A DNA stretch of 64,000 nt from Symbiodinium microadriaticum (GCA_001939145.1 LSRX01000257.1:507254-571253), one strand, 5' to 3'. Numbered from the stretch's first letter, positions 18,382-29,106 are shown. Translations and numbers: made by a program. Notes: a model not told the origin generated them from the sequence alone.

Positions 18382-18811
18382 CTACCACTGCGCATGGCTC
18401 AATTGTACGACGGATTGAGCAGGCTTCAGTTCTGGGCATGGCAAAACTAAGCAGTCAGAGTTCCGGAGTTGGAGTTGGAGGGCTTCGGAGGGTTTACGGT
18501 CTAGGGTTTAGGGCTTAGGAGGGTTTAGGGCTTATAGGCTTATAGCCTAATAGGGTCTATGTAGGGTTTACGTAGGGTTTTTGTAGGTTTAGGTCTCCAA
18601 AGTCGAACCACCTGCCTGGAACGGTGGGAACCTCAACAGAGGCAGGCGTGGACGTCGCAAGGAGCGCCGCCAAGTCGCTCGCCTCCTGGGGCTCTGGGGG
18701 ACTAGGGGGACCCTACGGCTGATGGCTATAAATCCTATAAAGGGTTTATAGGCTTTGGTGTTTATGGCTTAGGGTTTAGGCTTTAGGTTTAGGGTTTAGG
18801 GTTTAGGGTTT

Positions 18812-18899
18812 GGAATTACCCATGATAAGGAATATCCCAGAATTCTCATAGTTTAGGGTCCTTATAAGGTAATGCAGGATTTATATCATCAACAGTAGG
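18812..18899. mobile_element. MITE M6 copy, left end missing
   Basis: Starts within the element at ATTACCCATGATAAGG directly after a TTTAGGG run; the right end GGATTTATATCATCAAC is intact. Confidence 0.75.
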
Positions 18900-19007
18900 C
18901 TCCAGGTGCCCGTTTAAGGGGTCCCTGTAAGGGTTTCTATAAGGTAGCCTTTGAAAGGTCCCTTTAAGGGCTTTGCATAAGGTAGCATGAGGCCTCAGGG
19001 TATATGG

Positions 19008-19100
19008 CTCCATGTACCAATACATAGTACATACTTCGGTATGAAGGGGTTCGCTGTATAGGTACTTTACGGCCCAAGTATACGCCATGTAGGTACACAG
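19008..19100. mobile_element. MITE M5 decayed copy
   Basis: GGCTCCATGTACCAATACA, the interior ATAGGTACTTTACGGCCC and a decayed right end ATGTAGGTACAC. Confidence 0.55.
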
Positions 19101-20004
19101 AGCTTTTGGAGTGAGAAGAGCCAAAAAACCCAGGAGAAGGTGGAAAGCAAACCCTGGTTACTCATCTACAGACTCCGGGGACTTTTGAAAGGCTATATGT
19201 GGGCTAGTTAATAATTCCAGTAGCCGAACGTCAGTCAAAAGAACTGAACGCCTATGGACTTGCTGAAATCGGCAAAATCCATCCGAAACACTGCTTTGTT
19301 GCTCCAAACCACAAACCGAAGCCTAAACCAGAATACCGATGCTCCTAAAATCACAACTTAAATCCTGACCACTGCTGATGTAGCTTGTCTTGAAACCCCC
19401 CAAAACTCGTTCAAAGCCCCACGAAACTGTAAAGCCAGAAAAAAAAACCCGAAGCACCTGAGAGAAGTGGTGGATGGAGCGCGGCAGCTTTGACAGCGTC
19501 TGCAGGAAAGCACGCATTTCTGGCTTCTGCGCTGTAAGCTTTGACATACTCGATGTTATTTTGGGGGAATTCTGAGTTTTGTCCGTTTTCAGGGCTTTGA
19601 GTTCATTGGGATTGCTGTACTTGGTCTGCTACCTGGCACAGAGTCTACGGACAAACCCGAGTCGAGTGGACCTGCGAGACGCCCAAGCCCCTTGAAAATA
19701 GGGAAATATACCGTAAGAAGCCTTAATGCTTTAGGGCTTAGGGCTTGGGCCCTAAACCCTAAACCCTAAACCCCAAACCCCTAAACCCTAAAAAGGAGAT
19801 GATTCAAGGTGGATCCCTTGATTCAGGATTTTTGCAGCCGCTGAGACCTCCATGTTTGTCCGCGCCAACATCAGGGAGTCCCCATTCCTGCCGAGCTGCT
19901 TACCCAGAGAACCCAATACCCCTTAATTACGGAAATATACCTTAAATCATATTATTAAGGCCCTTATGATTTAAGGTGTATTCCTTAATTGGGTCTTGGT
20001 GGTG

Positions 20005-20098
20005 TACCCATAGGCCCCTAAGTAGTTCCTTTTGGGGATTACCTTATAGGATTCTAAATATCAACCATAAAACGGAACTACTTACGGGACTATGGGTA
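20005..20098. mobile_element. MITE M2 copy
   Basis: TACCCATAGGCCCCTAAGTAG on the left; CTACTTACGGGACTATGGGTA on the right; interior TTACCTTATAGGATTCTAAA. Confidence 0.85.
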
Positions 20099-20146
20099 GA
20101 GACGACGGCTTTGGGTGGCTTTCTTTGGTCTGGGTGTAGGTTTTAA

Positions 20147-20467
20147 TTAGGAGTTTAGGGCTTCGGGTCTTGTTATAAAGCCGGTATGTTCTAGCCTTGA
20201 TTCTCTGATCCTCAGACATGTGCACTTCGTCTTAGTTTTCTGGCTGAGACTTTCCGAGCTGGCAGCCTTTCGGAAGACACGTAGCCTAAGCTTTAAAAGG
20301 CGGGGCCCCAACAACACTACATAGACAGTATGTTCGTCAGACAAGGCTGACCACACGGGCTTGAAGAGATTAGCCTTTTGTATGTGGAAGCCCAGGTGTC
20401 CAACACCCATCTCGTTGGACTCCTGAGGTCTGCGCTCTTGGAGCCAGAACCTGCAATCCCGCGTCAC
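20147..20467 (-). CDS. Exon or ORF candidate, 106 codons
   Basis: Long heptamer-free minus frame with CRFWLQERRPQ, MGVGHLGFHIQKANLF, VWSALSDEHTVYVVLL, LKLRLRVFRKA and RESRLEHTGF. A frame this long is unlikely by chance in one place but not across 64 kb. No domain recognised and the splice limits are unknown. Confidence 0.4.
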   Translation of the reverse strand: MTRDCRFWLQERRPQESNEMGVGHLGFHIQKANLFKPVWSALSDEHTVYVVLLGPRLLKLRLRVFRKAASSESLSQKTKTKCTCLRIRESRLEHTGFITRPEALNS

Positions 20468-20642
20468 CTCACACCCTTTTTGAGGTGTAGGGCATGGAAC
20501 TTAACATTTAGATTTCAGGGTTTCAAGACTTAGGATACTTACGTCCCCAATAAGCCAGGGACGTAAAAGGTTAAACTTTCAGGTTACTACCAAAAAACTA
20601 AGAACACAAAAAGTTTGAAGGTTGGGTAGTGGGGAAGTAAGG

Positions 20643-20820
20643 ATAAGTCCTTCTTTAGTTCTGCAGACGAGATATGGGCTCTAATCCTCGGATTGCAAGT
20701 GGTGGCGCTGCAGGTGGAGTTGCCCTCTCATGCAGCAGGCTGCCAGGAGACGGCTTTGAGAGCTGCTGATTCTACGATGTACATGATGCACATGTGTCCC
20801 AAAAAGGTGCTCCAAAAGAT
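20643..20820 (+). CDS. Exon candidate, about 59 codons (ADEIWALILGLQVV)
   Basis: Plus frame without stop: DKSFFSSADEIWALIL, GLQVVALQVELPSH, AAGCQETALRAADSTMYMM, HMCPKKVLQK, ending where CCCTAAA units begin (20823). Internal TTCTGCAG and GCTGCAG could be acceptors. Even amphipathic composition; unrecognised. Confidence 0.42.
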
Positions 20821-20900
20821 CCCTAAACCCTAAACCCTAAATCCTAAGATCTGCTGGGAATCTGAGCGAGTTTTCGTGCAAGAGCAGAGTCTCTCCTAGC

Positions 20901-21062
20901 ATGGGCCGATGCAATACCCATGCAAGCAAAGAAAGACTTGCCGCGTCTCTCATGCAACAGCGTTGGCCTGTGGCAGCAACAGCAGCTCATGATGCTCCCA
21001 CGATGCGCAACTCTCACCCCAGTGAGACCGAAGGTTCGTCTCTCGAAGAACCTGATTATGAA
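20901..21062 (+). CDS. Weak exon candidate (ASKERLAASLMQQRW)
   Basis: Same strand as 20643-20820, after a short CCCTAAA run. Reads ASKERLAASLMQQRW then HPSETEGSSLEEPDYE. The frame beyond 21070 is an M4 MITE. Confidence 0.35.
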
Positions 21063-21073
21063 ACCTCTACATC

Positions 21074-21165
21074 TGGGAGTTTCCTAAAAAAGGGGCACCT
21101 TAATTTGGGGGGGTCCTTATAATAAGGATCCTACTATTTAGGGTGCTATGTTAGGGTCGCATTCA
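21074..21165. mobile_element. MITE M4 copy, right end decayed
   Basis: GGGAGTTTCCTAAAAAAGGGG, then CTTATAATAAGGATCCTACT and GGGTGCTATGTTAGGGTC, as in the copies at 6379 and 32082. Confidence 0.6.
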
Positions 21166-21281
21166 GAGCCCAGGTGCAGCTTCATCAGGCTCTCACATGC
21201 CTGCATTACCATAGGGCCATAGGGCACCGAAGATTCAATGGTCGGGATACTCTCACGATATATTCCGATCCAGAATATAAG

Positions 21282-21382
21282 GTAGGGGCCTTCATAATTT
21301 GAATGGGGTTTTGGGGCCCATTATTTTAAATTATAATAAGGAGCCCCCAAAAAATAGTATCGGCAACTATTCAAGCCCCTAT
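21282..21382. mobile_element. MITE M1 copy
   Basis: TAGGGGCCTTCATAATTTGAA and AACTATTCAAGCCCCTA, with GGGTTTTGGGG inside. Confidence 0.8.
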
Positions 21383-21543
21383 AATTCTTCGCCAAAAGGA
21401 AGCCCAAAGCCCTCCTGGAAAGGGGCTCCTTGCCATGCCGTGCGCGGCCGCGCTCTCCGGACCTGCGCGCAGCTCTCTGAAGGCTCAGAGGCCGAACGAA
21501 TGGAGGGCTGTTTTTGGTGATTTAGGGCTTCGGGTCCAGTGCT

Positions 21544-21639
21544 TACCCGTAGGCTCCAAAGTAGTTCCTTTTTGGGGGGTTACCTTATAGGGTCCTAAAT
21601 GTAAACCACAAAAAGGAACTACTTTGGAGCCTCTGGGTA
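21544..21639. mobile_element. MITE M2 copy
   Basis: TACCCGTAGGCTCCAAAGTAG and CTACTTTGGAGCCTCTGGGTA, near-perfect arms. Confidence 0.9.
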
Positions 21640-21809
21640 GGGGAGTTTAAGGGGGTTTTGCCAAGGTGTTTAGGGTTTGTGGCTACAGACTCCTAGGTCG
21701 GGGACGAGTGGTAGACTGAAGCAGATCGAGACTTATGAGCAACCTAGCCAAAACCGCAGGGAGGCTGCAGAGAAAGAGAGATTCCCTTAGAGTCCCTGTA
21801 TAGGTATGT

Positions 21810-21908
21810 GGGTAGTTCTCTACATGAGGGTCCTTGTTTAAGTCCCCAAAATAATACGGCACCCGTCAAAGAGGATCCCAAAAGCGACCCTGCTTTAGCG
21901 AACTACCC
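21810..21908. mobile_element. MITE M3 copy, flanks ATGT/ATAT
   Basis: GGGTAGTTCTCTACATGAGGG and CGACCCTGCTTTAGCGAACTACCC; flanking 4-mers differ by one base. Confidence 0.85.
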
Positions 21909-22009
21909 ATATGGCTACAGTACGCACCTACTGCTACAGCCTTCAAATTTGAATTCTGGTTTGGGAGTGGAGGGGGGCGGGCCAGGGAAGGGTGTGTGTT
22001 GCGCAGACC

Positions 22010-22192
22010 TACGACCTACGACGATACCGGAAGGGCTACTGGACACATGTTCTGTTAAGGGCCGCCATGTCGCTACTTCCCCAATATGTTCGGAAACAAC
22101 GGCAAAAACTTTCCGAACGATCCTATCTTGTAAGCATCCAAGTCAAATTGAAAAGCTTGGTACAAGAGCCGGGCATCAGGGACCCACAGTAA
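22010..22192 (+). CDS. Exon candidate (RRYRKGYWTHVLLRAAM)
   Basis: Plus frame reading RRYRKGYWTHVLLRAAM, SLLPQYVRKQRQKLSER, YLVSIQVKLKSLVQEPG, stop at about 22192. A second plus frame over the same bases is also open, so the frame choice is uncertain. Unrecognised. Confidence 0.35.
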   Translation, partial: YDLRRYRKGYWTHVLLRAAMSLLPQYVRKQRQKLSERSYLVSIQVKLKSLVQEPGIRDPQ

Positions 22193-22417
22193 GTTAAATC
22201 AGTAAACCCTAAACCCTGAAACCTTACCCTATACACCCCTATATGCCCTAAAACCCTCAAACCTCAGACCCATCAAGGCCCCCCAAAACCCGGAAAACCT
22301 GCAGAATCTCGGCTCGTCCATGCTGCCTTGGGCCCAGCCGCCGAAGTCTTTGGGCGGCAAAGCATCTGCCCATGCGACCGGGGCCTACAGAAAAAGCAAT
22401 CATGGAGATTCTACTAC

Positions 22418-22518
22418 TGTAGGGGCCTTAATAATTAGAAATAGGGTTTTGGGGGTTCCTTATTATAGCTATAGTAGAAAATACCCCCAAACCCTATTCT
22501 AATTATTAAGGCCCCTAT
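22418..22518. mobile_element. MITE M1, best-preserved copy
   Basis: Arms of about 45 bp match almost perfectly: TGTAGGGGCCTTAATAATTA on the left and TAATTATTAAGGCCCCTATA on the right. Confidence 0.92.
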
Positions 22519-22689
22519 AATACCCTGGTTTTGCCAACCCGATGGGGCAGCAGTCCCTCGTACGCAAGCGTTTGGGGTCTTACGTTCAGGGGTTCGTTTC
22601 GGAGGGTTTGGGGGTGGGGCTTAGGGCTTTTGGCTTGGGGTACAGTAGAGCTGCAGGGTAGTGACATGGTAACATATAAGGGTCCTCAA

Positions 22690-22735
22690 AGGCAAAAGTA
22701 TATTATATTTAGGTAAGGTACATGGACCCTTAGGG
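22690..22735. mobile_element. MITE M5 right-end fragment
   Basis: AAGGCAAAAGTATATTATAT then GGTACATGGACCCTTAGGG; left arm absent. Confidence 0.5.
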
Positions 22736-22839
22736 ACAGGTGTAGTACAAGCACGTCAAAGACCAAACAACGAGGCCGACTACATAGAGCCCGAAATCCG
22801 GGTCCCCAACCCAACGCCTACGTAGACCCGAAACCCTAA

Positions 22840-23030
22840 ACCAGAGACCCTAGACCCTAATCCCTAAACCCTAGACCCTAAACCCTCAACCCTAGACCCT
22901 AGACCCTAAACCCTAGACCCTAATCCCTAGACCCTAAACCCTCAACCCTAGACCCTAGACCCTAAACCCTAGACCCTAATCCCTAGACCCTAAACCCAAA
23001 ATTCTGAACCCTAGACCCTAAGCCCTAACC
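22840..23030. repeat. In-phase heptamer variant array (63/56-bp units)
   Basis: Strict 7-bp register of CCCTAAA, CCCTAGA, CCCTCAA and CCCTAAT. The CCCTAAT unit recurs after nine and then eight heptamers with the same order of variants between, showing duplication of whole blocks. Confidence 0.92.
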
Positions 23031-23595
23031 CCACCAAAGCATGCACGGCGCAAATGCCCTGAGGAGCAAGATCCGAAGAGGCGAGAGAATCGGCATCAAA
23101 AAGCCAGGAAACCGTTCAGGGTTTAGGGGTTTAGCGGTTTAGGGGTTTAGGGTTTAGGTTTAGGGTTTAGGGTAGGACATTTGGAGCTTCAAGTTGGATG
23201 AGGGCTTACAAGGGGGTAGATAAGGCTTTATCAAACTGTACAGAGTTGTCATAGGGTGTTTATTGCGTGCTTCTTTACAAAGCTTTCAAACTGCTGGTCT
23301 AAAGATGTTTAGGGATGTGCGAAGACTTATGCTGTGCTTTAAGAACTGCCTTTGCATTTACCGGCCGGGGTTTAGGGTTTGGGGTTTTGGGCTTCGGCTT
23401 TACGGCGAGCACTGGAGCGATCCTGAGTTCTAGCAGGTCTTTTGTTAAAGGGCCCCTTTTCTGTGCATGTGCCTAGAGGTCCGGACTCAGGGATACGATA
23501 AGATAGTGGGGATCAAAAGTGCCTTCAGTCCTACAGTGAACTCCAAACAGTTGGAACGTTTTCGGGGTGACTGACGCTAGGATTCTCTATGCTCT

Positions 23596-23683
23596 CCCAC
23601 AGGCCCCTAAGTAGTTCATTTTGGGGATTACCTTATAGGATTCTAAATATAAACCAGAAAAAGGAACTACTTAGGGGCCTATA
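23596..23683. mobile_element. MITE M2 copy
   Basis: CACAGGCCCCTAAGTAGTTC and GGAACTACTTAGGGGCCTAT around TTACCTTATAGGATTCTAAA. Confidence 0.88.
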
Positions 23684-23685
23684 CT

Positions 23686-23870
23686 CTACCTGAAGAATGA
23701 GCACGGCGAGGACATCGGTGTTTTAGCTTTCTGGATGATAATCTGGTAAACCCGACTCAACCGGGTCCCTCCCTCAGAAAGGCAAAGGGTTCTTCGGCTG
23801 CTGCTGCTGCTGAGTTTCTTGGGCGAAGGCATCCCAGAACATTCAATGCAATGACTACCATACATCCTCA
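23686..23870 (-). CDS. Weak exon candidate with Ser run
   Basis: Minus frame reading MYGSHCIECSGMPSPKK, a (AGC)n Ser run, then GTRLSRVYQIIIQKAK. The CAGCAG run keeps all frames open, so this is weak. Confidence 0.25.
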
Positions 23871-23989
23871 AACCCCAAGCCCTAAGCCCTGGCCCTTTAA
23901 GCTTTGAACCCTGAGCAAATCCGCCTCGATGCCGCAGAGGCGCAGTGAGCTGGTTGCCGGGAGCACCGAGAAGGAACCAGGCTGCAAGC

Positions 23990-24260
23990 ATAACGCAACA
24001 ATAGTAATCATGATAAGAATAAGAATAAGAACACTTTTCACTAAGAAGAAGAAGTAGAATCACAGTAAGACTAAGACTTCTAATAAGACTAAGACGATGA
24101 TTCAGGCTAAGACTACGACTCAGACGAAGTGTATTGATACTCGTGACAATATCAAGAACAAGAACAAGAGTAAGACTAAAAGTAAGCATAAGCAACACAT
24201 AATAAGAGTAAAACGCAGAATCATAAGAGCAAGGGTGAGAGTGAAACTGGTATTCACCAC
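23990..24260. repeat. Degenerate AAGAATAAGACTAAG-type repeat
   Basis: AT/purine-rich trinucleotide/hexanucleotide field, similar in character to 160-1130. Open frames (KNKNKSKTKS) are translations of it. Confidence 0.7.
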
Positions 24261-24356
24261 TGTGTTTTCGCAGTCTGCAAGGATGCCCACGGGGAGTTGT
24301 GCAATCGCAAAGCAACAGAAGATGGCCTCCTGCTATTACTCGCCGTTGAAACTAAT

Positions 24357-24442
24357 ATAGGGCCTTAATGGTTAGAATAGGGTTTTGGTGTTTTTTTTTA
24401 AAGGAGCCCTAAGAATAGTATTGGTGGTTATTTCGGGCCCAA
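24357..24442. mobile_element. MITE M1 copy
   Basis: TAGGGCCTTAATGGTTAGAA and GGTGGTTATTTCGGGCCCA. Confidence 0.75.
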
Positions 24443-24742
24443 TATCAGGCACGTTTTTTCTAAGGGTGTGAACGAAGTGCTGTCCTCCAGCTGACTTCAT
24501 GCACTGCTGCTTGTTTCACAGTGGCGCTAGAGCAAACAACATCATTGAGTTGTCCAGGGAGTTTCTTCAGAAATGCCTACTATCTTAATTAGCTTCCATT
24601 CGTCCTACAACGGCGACAGCATGTCCATTCGTCACACTCTGCCCTTATCTGTATGACACTGTTATTCGTCCTCTTCTGACTCTTGCACAGAAATAAGCTA
24701 TATGAATGACACACTTGGGCCTATCCGACCATTTTCTAGATC

Positions 24743-25039
24743 CTAGATCCCTAAGCTCCGAAGACCTGAGCTCTTGAACCGTAAGCCCCTGCAAAAATCA
24801 CATAGAATCCTGGCGAAAAGCCGTTTGAACCCGTTTAGAAGACGGGAGCACTGTCCAGCTGCCTCAACAACCTGTATCAGCTCTTGAGGTAATCCGTCCT
24901 GGGTGGCTCCGAAATTGCTGAAGGACGGGGGATGGGGGCCTTCATAGATAGATCGGGAAGGGTTTGTATGGCGGCCTTTTGGCTTTAAGGGCCGGATCAT
25001 GATGGGGGTGCGGGGGTAGCAGTTGGAGCGCGCCATCAT
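24743..25039 (-). CDS. Exon or ORF candidate, 98 codons
   Basis: Heptamer-free minus frame: MMARSNCYPRTPIMIRP, HTNPSRSIYEGPHPP, QDGLPQELIQVVEAAG, RLLNGFKRLFARILCD. One of the longer clean frames. Unrecognised; splice limits unknown. Confidence 0.42.
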   Translation of the reverse strand: MMARSNCYPRTPIMIRPLKPKGRHTNPSRSIYEGPHPPSFSNFGATQDGLPQELIQVVEAAGQCSRLLNGFKRLFARILCDFCRGLRFKSSGLRSLGI

Positions 25040-25264
25040 CTGGACTTAACAAGCTTGATACACTGAATATTCAAGACCTTCACAAATACAACGGAGAATT
25101 GGCTTCCGCCATTAACCCGAAGCCGTAAAATCGCGTCGGGATATGTCAAGCCCCCAAGACAACAACGCAGCCATTGGGTTGATAGGTTTTCACGGTCCCG
25201 TGCATAGGGTTAGGGCCTATTAGGGGTTTGAGGTTTAGGCTTGAGAGTTGGAATGCTGTAGGCT

Positions 25265-25432
25265 CAAAAGAACTCTCTAAGTAGGTTATATACCAAAGGC
25301 AAGCTTAAAGTCGGATAACTCACAGGGCAATTCATTGCCCAAAAAGTGGCCGACTTGGCCATGCCCCCATGATCCTTCACTCTAAACACCCTCTCTAACC
25401 TAGTCCCGGGATCGAAAGGTTTACGCCTATGC
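25265..25432 (-). CDS. Exon candidate, about 55 codons
   Basis: Minus frame reading KPFDPGTRLERVFRVK, GGMAKSATFWAMNCPVS, SLPLVYNLLREFF, stop. Ends six bases from an M1 MITE (25438). Unrecognised. Confidence 0.35.
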
Positions 25433-25437
25433 TGGTA

Positions 25438-25540
25438 ATGTAGGAGCCTAAAAAATTAGAATAGTGTTTTGGGACCCTTTATATTGTACTTGTAATAAGG
25501 CACCATAAGGAATATTATTGGTAACTATTTAGGATTCTAT
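25438..25540. mobile_element. MITE M1 copy
   Basis: TGTAGGAGCCTAAAAAATTAG and TTGGTAACTATTTAGGATTCTA. Confidence 0.75.
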
Positions 25541-25575
25541 ATTAGAAAGGATAGCCAAGAGTTGGTGTCTTAAGA

Positions 25576-25700
25576 TCCATTGCCCGACCTTAAAACATTC
25601 TCAGCGAACTGCGTAACGTACAAGTATCCGCCCAAAACCTCCAAACCCTTAAACCTTGAAGCCATAAAGCCACGACTTTCCTCAACCCATGTATTCATGC
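25576..25700 (-). CDS. Weak exon candidate (MNTWVEESRGFMA)
   Basis: Minus frame from ATG: MNTWVEESRGFMAS, then LEVLGGYLYVTQFAENV and a stop. The middle reads through heptamer-like bases (TTTAAGGGTTTGGAGG), which argues caution. Confidence 0.28.
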
Positions 25701-26059
25701 CCTAACTCCCAACACCCAACACCCTAAACCTCAAGACACTGGACCTTACTCTGAGCGCCTTCCTCCATCCTCCTGGGAGGGTACGCAACATACACAATTC
25801 TTGAGCCCCCTACAGAAGAAACCAATCCAAATTCCCAAAAACAACAAGGCTTAACTCAAGTAGTAAACATTTAACCCCAAACGCTAAAGTTAAAGCCCAC
25901 AAAACCCTGCACTTAAGCTCCCCGAAGCCCTAAACCTCTTAAGCCATAAACCTCCGAAGCCCTAATGATAGCTTTCGGCCCCTGAGGGGCAGGCCATCAT
26001 TGCATGCAGCTCCTTCGCTGCTTGACCCTGGGCCGCCACCTGGAAGTTTCGTAAAGAAA

Positions 26060-26460
26060 GGCCAGGGCTGAGGGTCTAAGGTTTTGGGTTTAGGGTCTAA
26101 GATCTAGGGTTTAGGTTTCAGGGTTTCTATCGTCTCCATTGTAGTCCCTTTTGTTGAATAACCATCCTTATATATATCGGATACTATAAGGCAACCCACA
26201 AGAAGGAATGAGAAGGGAGACTGCAGCTAGAGTTCCAAGACTTCTGGCTTAAAGTTCCATCGGGGGCTCATGAGTAGGGTTCAGGGTTTAAGGCTTTAAG
26301 GTTTAATAGGGTTTATAGGGTTTCGAGTGTTTGTAGGATTGGCTTGGGTTATGGGGTTTATAGGGTTTATAAGGTTTATAGGGTTTATAGGGGTCTAGGG
26401 GTTTTAGGGCTTCGGGGTTTAAGGTTTAAGGTTTATGGCTTAAGGTTTAGGGCTTTTCAG
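26060..26460. repeat. TTTAGGG variants with TTTATAGGG
   Basis: Short G-rich runs at 26070-26130 and 26270-26460, with 9-bp TTTATAGGG units common. Confidence 0.7.
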
Positions 26461-26517
26461 GCTAAAGGTTCTTGCAAGAAAGGTCTTGCTGTTGGCTGCG
26501 GCAAGTTCTATACATTT

Positions 26518-26616
26518 GGATAGTTGTCTAAATTAGGGTCCGGTTTAGGATCCTTTGTATAAGGGTGCCGTACTATTTTGGGGACGTAAAAAGGGAACCT
26601 AATTTAGAGAACTACC
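26518..26616. mobile_element. MITE M3 with 4-bp target duplication ATTT
   Basis: GGATAGTTGTCTAAATTAGGG and CCTAATTTAGAGAACTACC; ATTT at 26514-26517 and 26617-26620. Confidence 0.9.
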
Positions 26617-26744
26617 ATTTTGGGTACTTGCACTGTCTGCTGCAACTCACACCAAAGTCGAAAGCAACACCACAGGGCCCTGAACCCCAAATTCCCAAAA
26701 GCCTATCGTTCATGGGGGGGGGGTTGTGGGTTTGTCAGAACTTC

Positions 26745-26965
26745 AGACCCCTAAGCCCTAAACCCTAAACTCTAAACCTTAAACCCTGAACCCTAAACCC
26801 TGAACCCCAAACCCTCAACCCCTAAACCCTAAACCCTAAACCCCTAAACCCTAAACCCTGAACCCTAAACCCAAAACCCTAAACCCTGAACCCTAAACCC
26901 TAAAACGCTAGACCTTAAAACCCTAAACCCTAAACCCCTAAACCCTAAGCCCTTAACCCTAAAGC
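26745..26965. repeat. CCCTAAA tract
   Basis: Dense C-rich heptamers with CCCTGAA and CCCAAAA variants. Confidence 0.88.
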
Positions 26966-27559
26966 CCAAGTACTTGCAAGGGGATGTTTGGAGGTCGTTG
27001 CAGGGTGCCCCCAAGCCCCTGAAGTGAAGAAGGCCCCTGCATTCCGGGGCTTCCATTGGTTTCGGGCTGTGGGTTTAGGGTTTAGGGGTTAAGGTTTAGA
27101 GATACGGGGTTTAGGGTATAGGGATGTAGGGATTAAAGGTTTAGGGATTATAAGGGTTTAGGGATTAGGGTTCAGGGATTGTTACTTATGTAAGTTTTTT
27201 GGCGGTGCTCGACTCGAAGGGTTGTATGGTGAGCTAAAAAGCTTTATGATTTCGGGTTTCATAGCTGTGATTCGGCTGTGGCCTCACTTCAGACAAACCC
27301 TAAACCCCAAACCCTAAGCCCTAAACCCTAAACCCTTATGCACTCAAAAAGGTTGAAAACCCGTTCCGAAGCTTTGTAGGAATTGTAGGACCCGAAGCAA
27401 ACCCTTCCCAAAATAGACCCCGCTCCCTAATCCCAGAACTCATTCTCTCTTCTAGCGTTTTATTCGCCTAAACCCTAAACCCCAAACCTTAAACCCTATA
27501 AACCCTAAACCCCTAAACCCCAAAACCCCAAACCCCTAAACCCTAAACCCCTATAAACC

Positions 27560-27870
27560 CTAAAACCCTAAAACCCTAAACCCTATAGTACCCTTTAAAG
27601 GAAGCCTAGGATCCCTATAGAGATCCCTTTAAAGGAACCCTAAACCATAGCCGGGCCGCGGTCACCACGGCGCCTCTTAGCAGAGCTTGCGCTGCCTCGC
27701 TGGCAGCGCAGGGCACCGAGGCCTCCGGCGGTTCAACGGTTCGGGGTTTAGGGTTCCTTTAAAGGGATCTAGAGGGATCCTAGGCTTCCTTTAAAGGGAT
27801 CTATAGGGATCCTAGGCTTCCTTTAAAGAGTACTATAGGGTTCAGGGTTTAGGGCTTTAGGGGTTTAGGG
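27560..27870. repeat. Long inverted repeat: M12 arms capped by heptamers around a GC-rich core
   Basis: Left: CCCTAAACCCTATAGTA, CCTTTAAAGGAAGCCTAGG, ATCCCTTTAAAGGAACCC, TAAACC. Right: the reverse complement, with a 32-bp unit (GGATCCTAGGCTTCCTTTAAAG) duplicated, ending ACTATAGGGTTCAGGGTTTA. The 27650-27745 core is GC-rich with a GCGCTGCC/GGCAGCGC hairpin. Confidence 0.85.
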
Positions 27871-28045
27871 GGTTTAGGGTTTCAGGGTTCAGGGTTTGGG
27901 GGTTTAGGGTTGGTCAATGCAGTAGTAGGGAATAGTGTTCTGCACACTATGCACTTTCTCCTTACTTCCCAAAACACCCCAGGAAACGAACGTGCACACT
28001 CTTAGAACTATATATCTATACACATGTATATATATATATATACAG

Positions 28046-28232
28046 ATGAACTCAACAGAGCCCAACTCTTTAAAGGTGGGGAGTACAGAACCAGGTGACC
28101 CGGGTTTTAGTGGATTTAGCGCGGCCTCTGTCAGCGCTGCAATCACAGCAGCGCGGCCTGTTCCATCACTGCGCACGCCCAGAACCTCCGAAACGGCGCT
28201 GACTTGTAGGATCAGTGGTATGTCAACCTAAC
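28046..28232 (-). CDS. Exon candidate, about 60 codons
   Basis: Minus frame reading VDIPLILQVSAVSEVLG, GTGRAAVIAALTEAAL, GSVLPTFKELGSVEF. The plus strand is open for a similar length, so the strand is uncertain. Bounded by a TA microsatellite (28008-28042). Confidence 0.35.
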
Positions 28233-28983
28233 CCCTAAACCCCTAAACCCTAGTAGTGGGGACTATAGGCTACAGGGACCGGATCTGCTTTTAGGTTCCA
28301 TGGTCGGTTTTTTTTTTTGGGGGGGGGGGCTATGGTAAGTAGCCCAACTGGGGCGGCTGCAGCCCTTCTTGGGATCCACCCTCTTTTCATGTCTGACGGT
28401 TACAAGCTAGACTTGAAAAGAATTGGGTTTGGGGTCAAGGGTTAGGTCCTCGAGATCCCACAGCCAGAACAGATTGTAGGGATCTTCTTGTGTCTTGAGG
28501 CTGGTTCTTGGCTCTACAGAATCCTAGAGAATATGATAGGTTAAATCAGGCTACTGCGGGCTGTTCGGGGCCGCGGACTCGCAGGCGCATTTCTTGCTTG
28601 CTGACCCTAAACCCCAAACCCCAAACCCCCAGAAGGCTTTAGATGAGCTTCCTGCTTAGAGCCTTTAGGCTTCAGCTGCATCCTTGTAGCATCGACTGCT
28701 TCCGGGTTCGAAAGGACATATTGTCAAAAGCACGACCGGTTGCAGAATCTAACTCCAAGACTTCTTGATGAACCCGAACTGCGAAACCCTAAAAGCCCTA
28801 AAAACTCCAACCCTAAACCCTAAACCCTGAACCCAAAACCGTTACTACTTCCTAAGCCCCGGAGCCTCCCCACGTCCTAAAGCCTCAAACCGGTGTGCCC
28901 TAGCTAAGTCCTAGCACATGCTTCTTGAGAGTCCAAGTACCCATCTACATAGCACAAAACAGACACCGCCGTGATGGCCAGAG

Positions 28984-29106
28984 TATATATATATATATAT
29001 TTATTTATAATTATATATATTTATATTTATATTTATATTTATATTTATAATTATGTTTATAATTACATTTATATTTATATGTATATTTATATCTATACTT
29101 ATACAC
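28984..29106. repeat. (TATATT)n AT-rich microsatellite
   Basis: TA run grading into TATATT/TATAATTA hexamers. The following AT-rich 29107-29300 shows nothing recognisable. Confidence 0.9.

Noticed and set aside
23265-23365. Short frames such as 23265-23365 (+), 27175-27297 (+), 27338-27465 (-), 58300-58380 (+)
   Set aside because: Readable peptides but under about 45 codons, with no homology and no testable splice partners.
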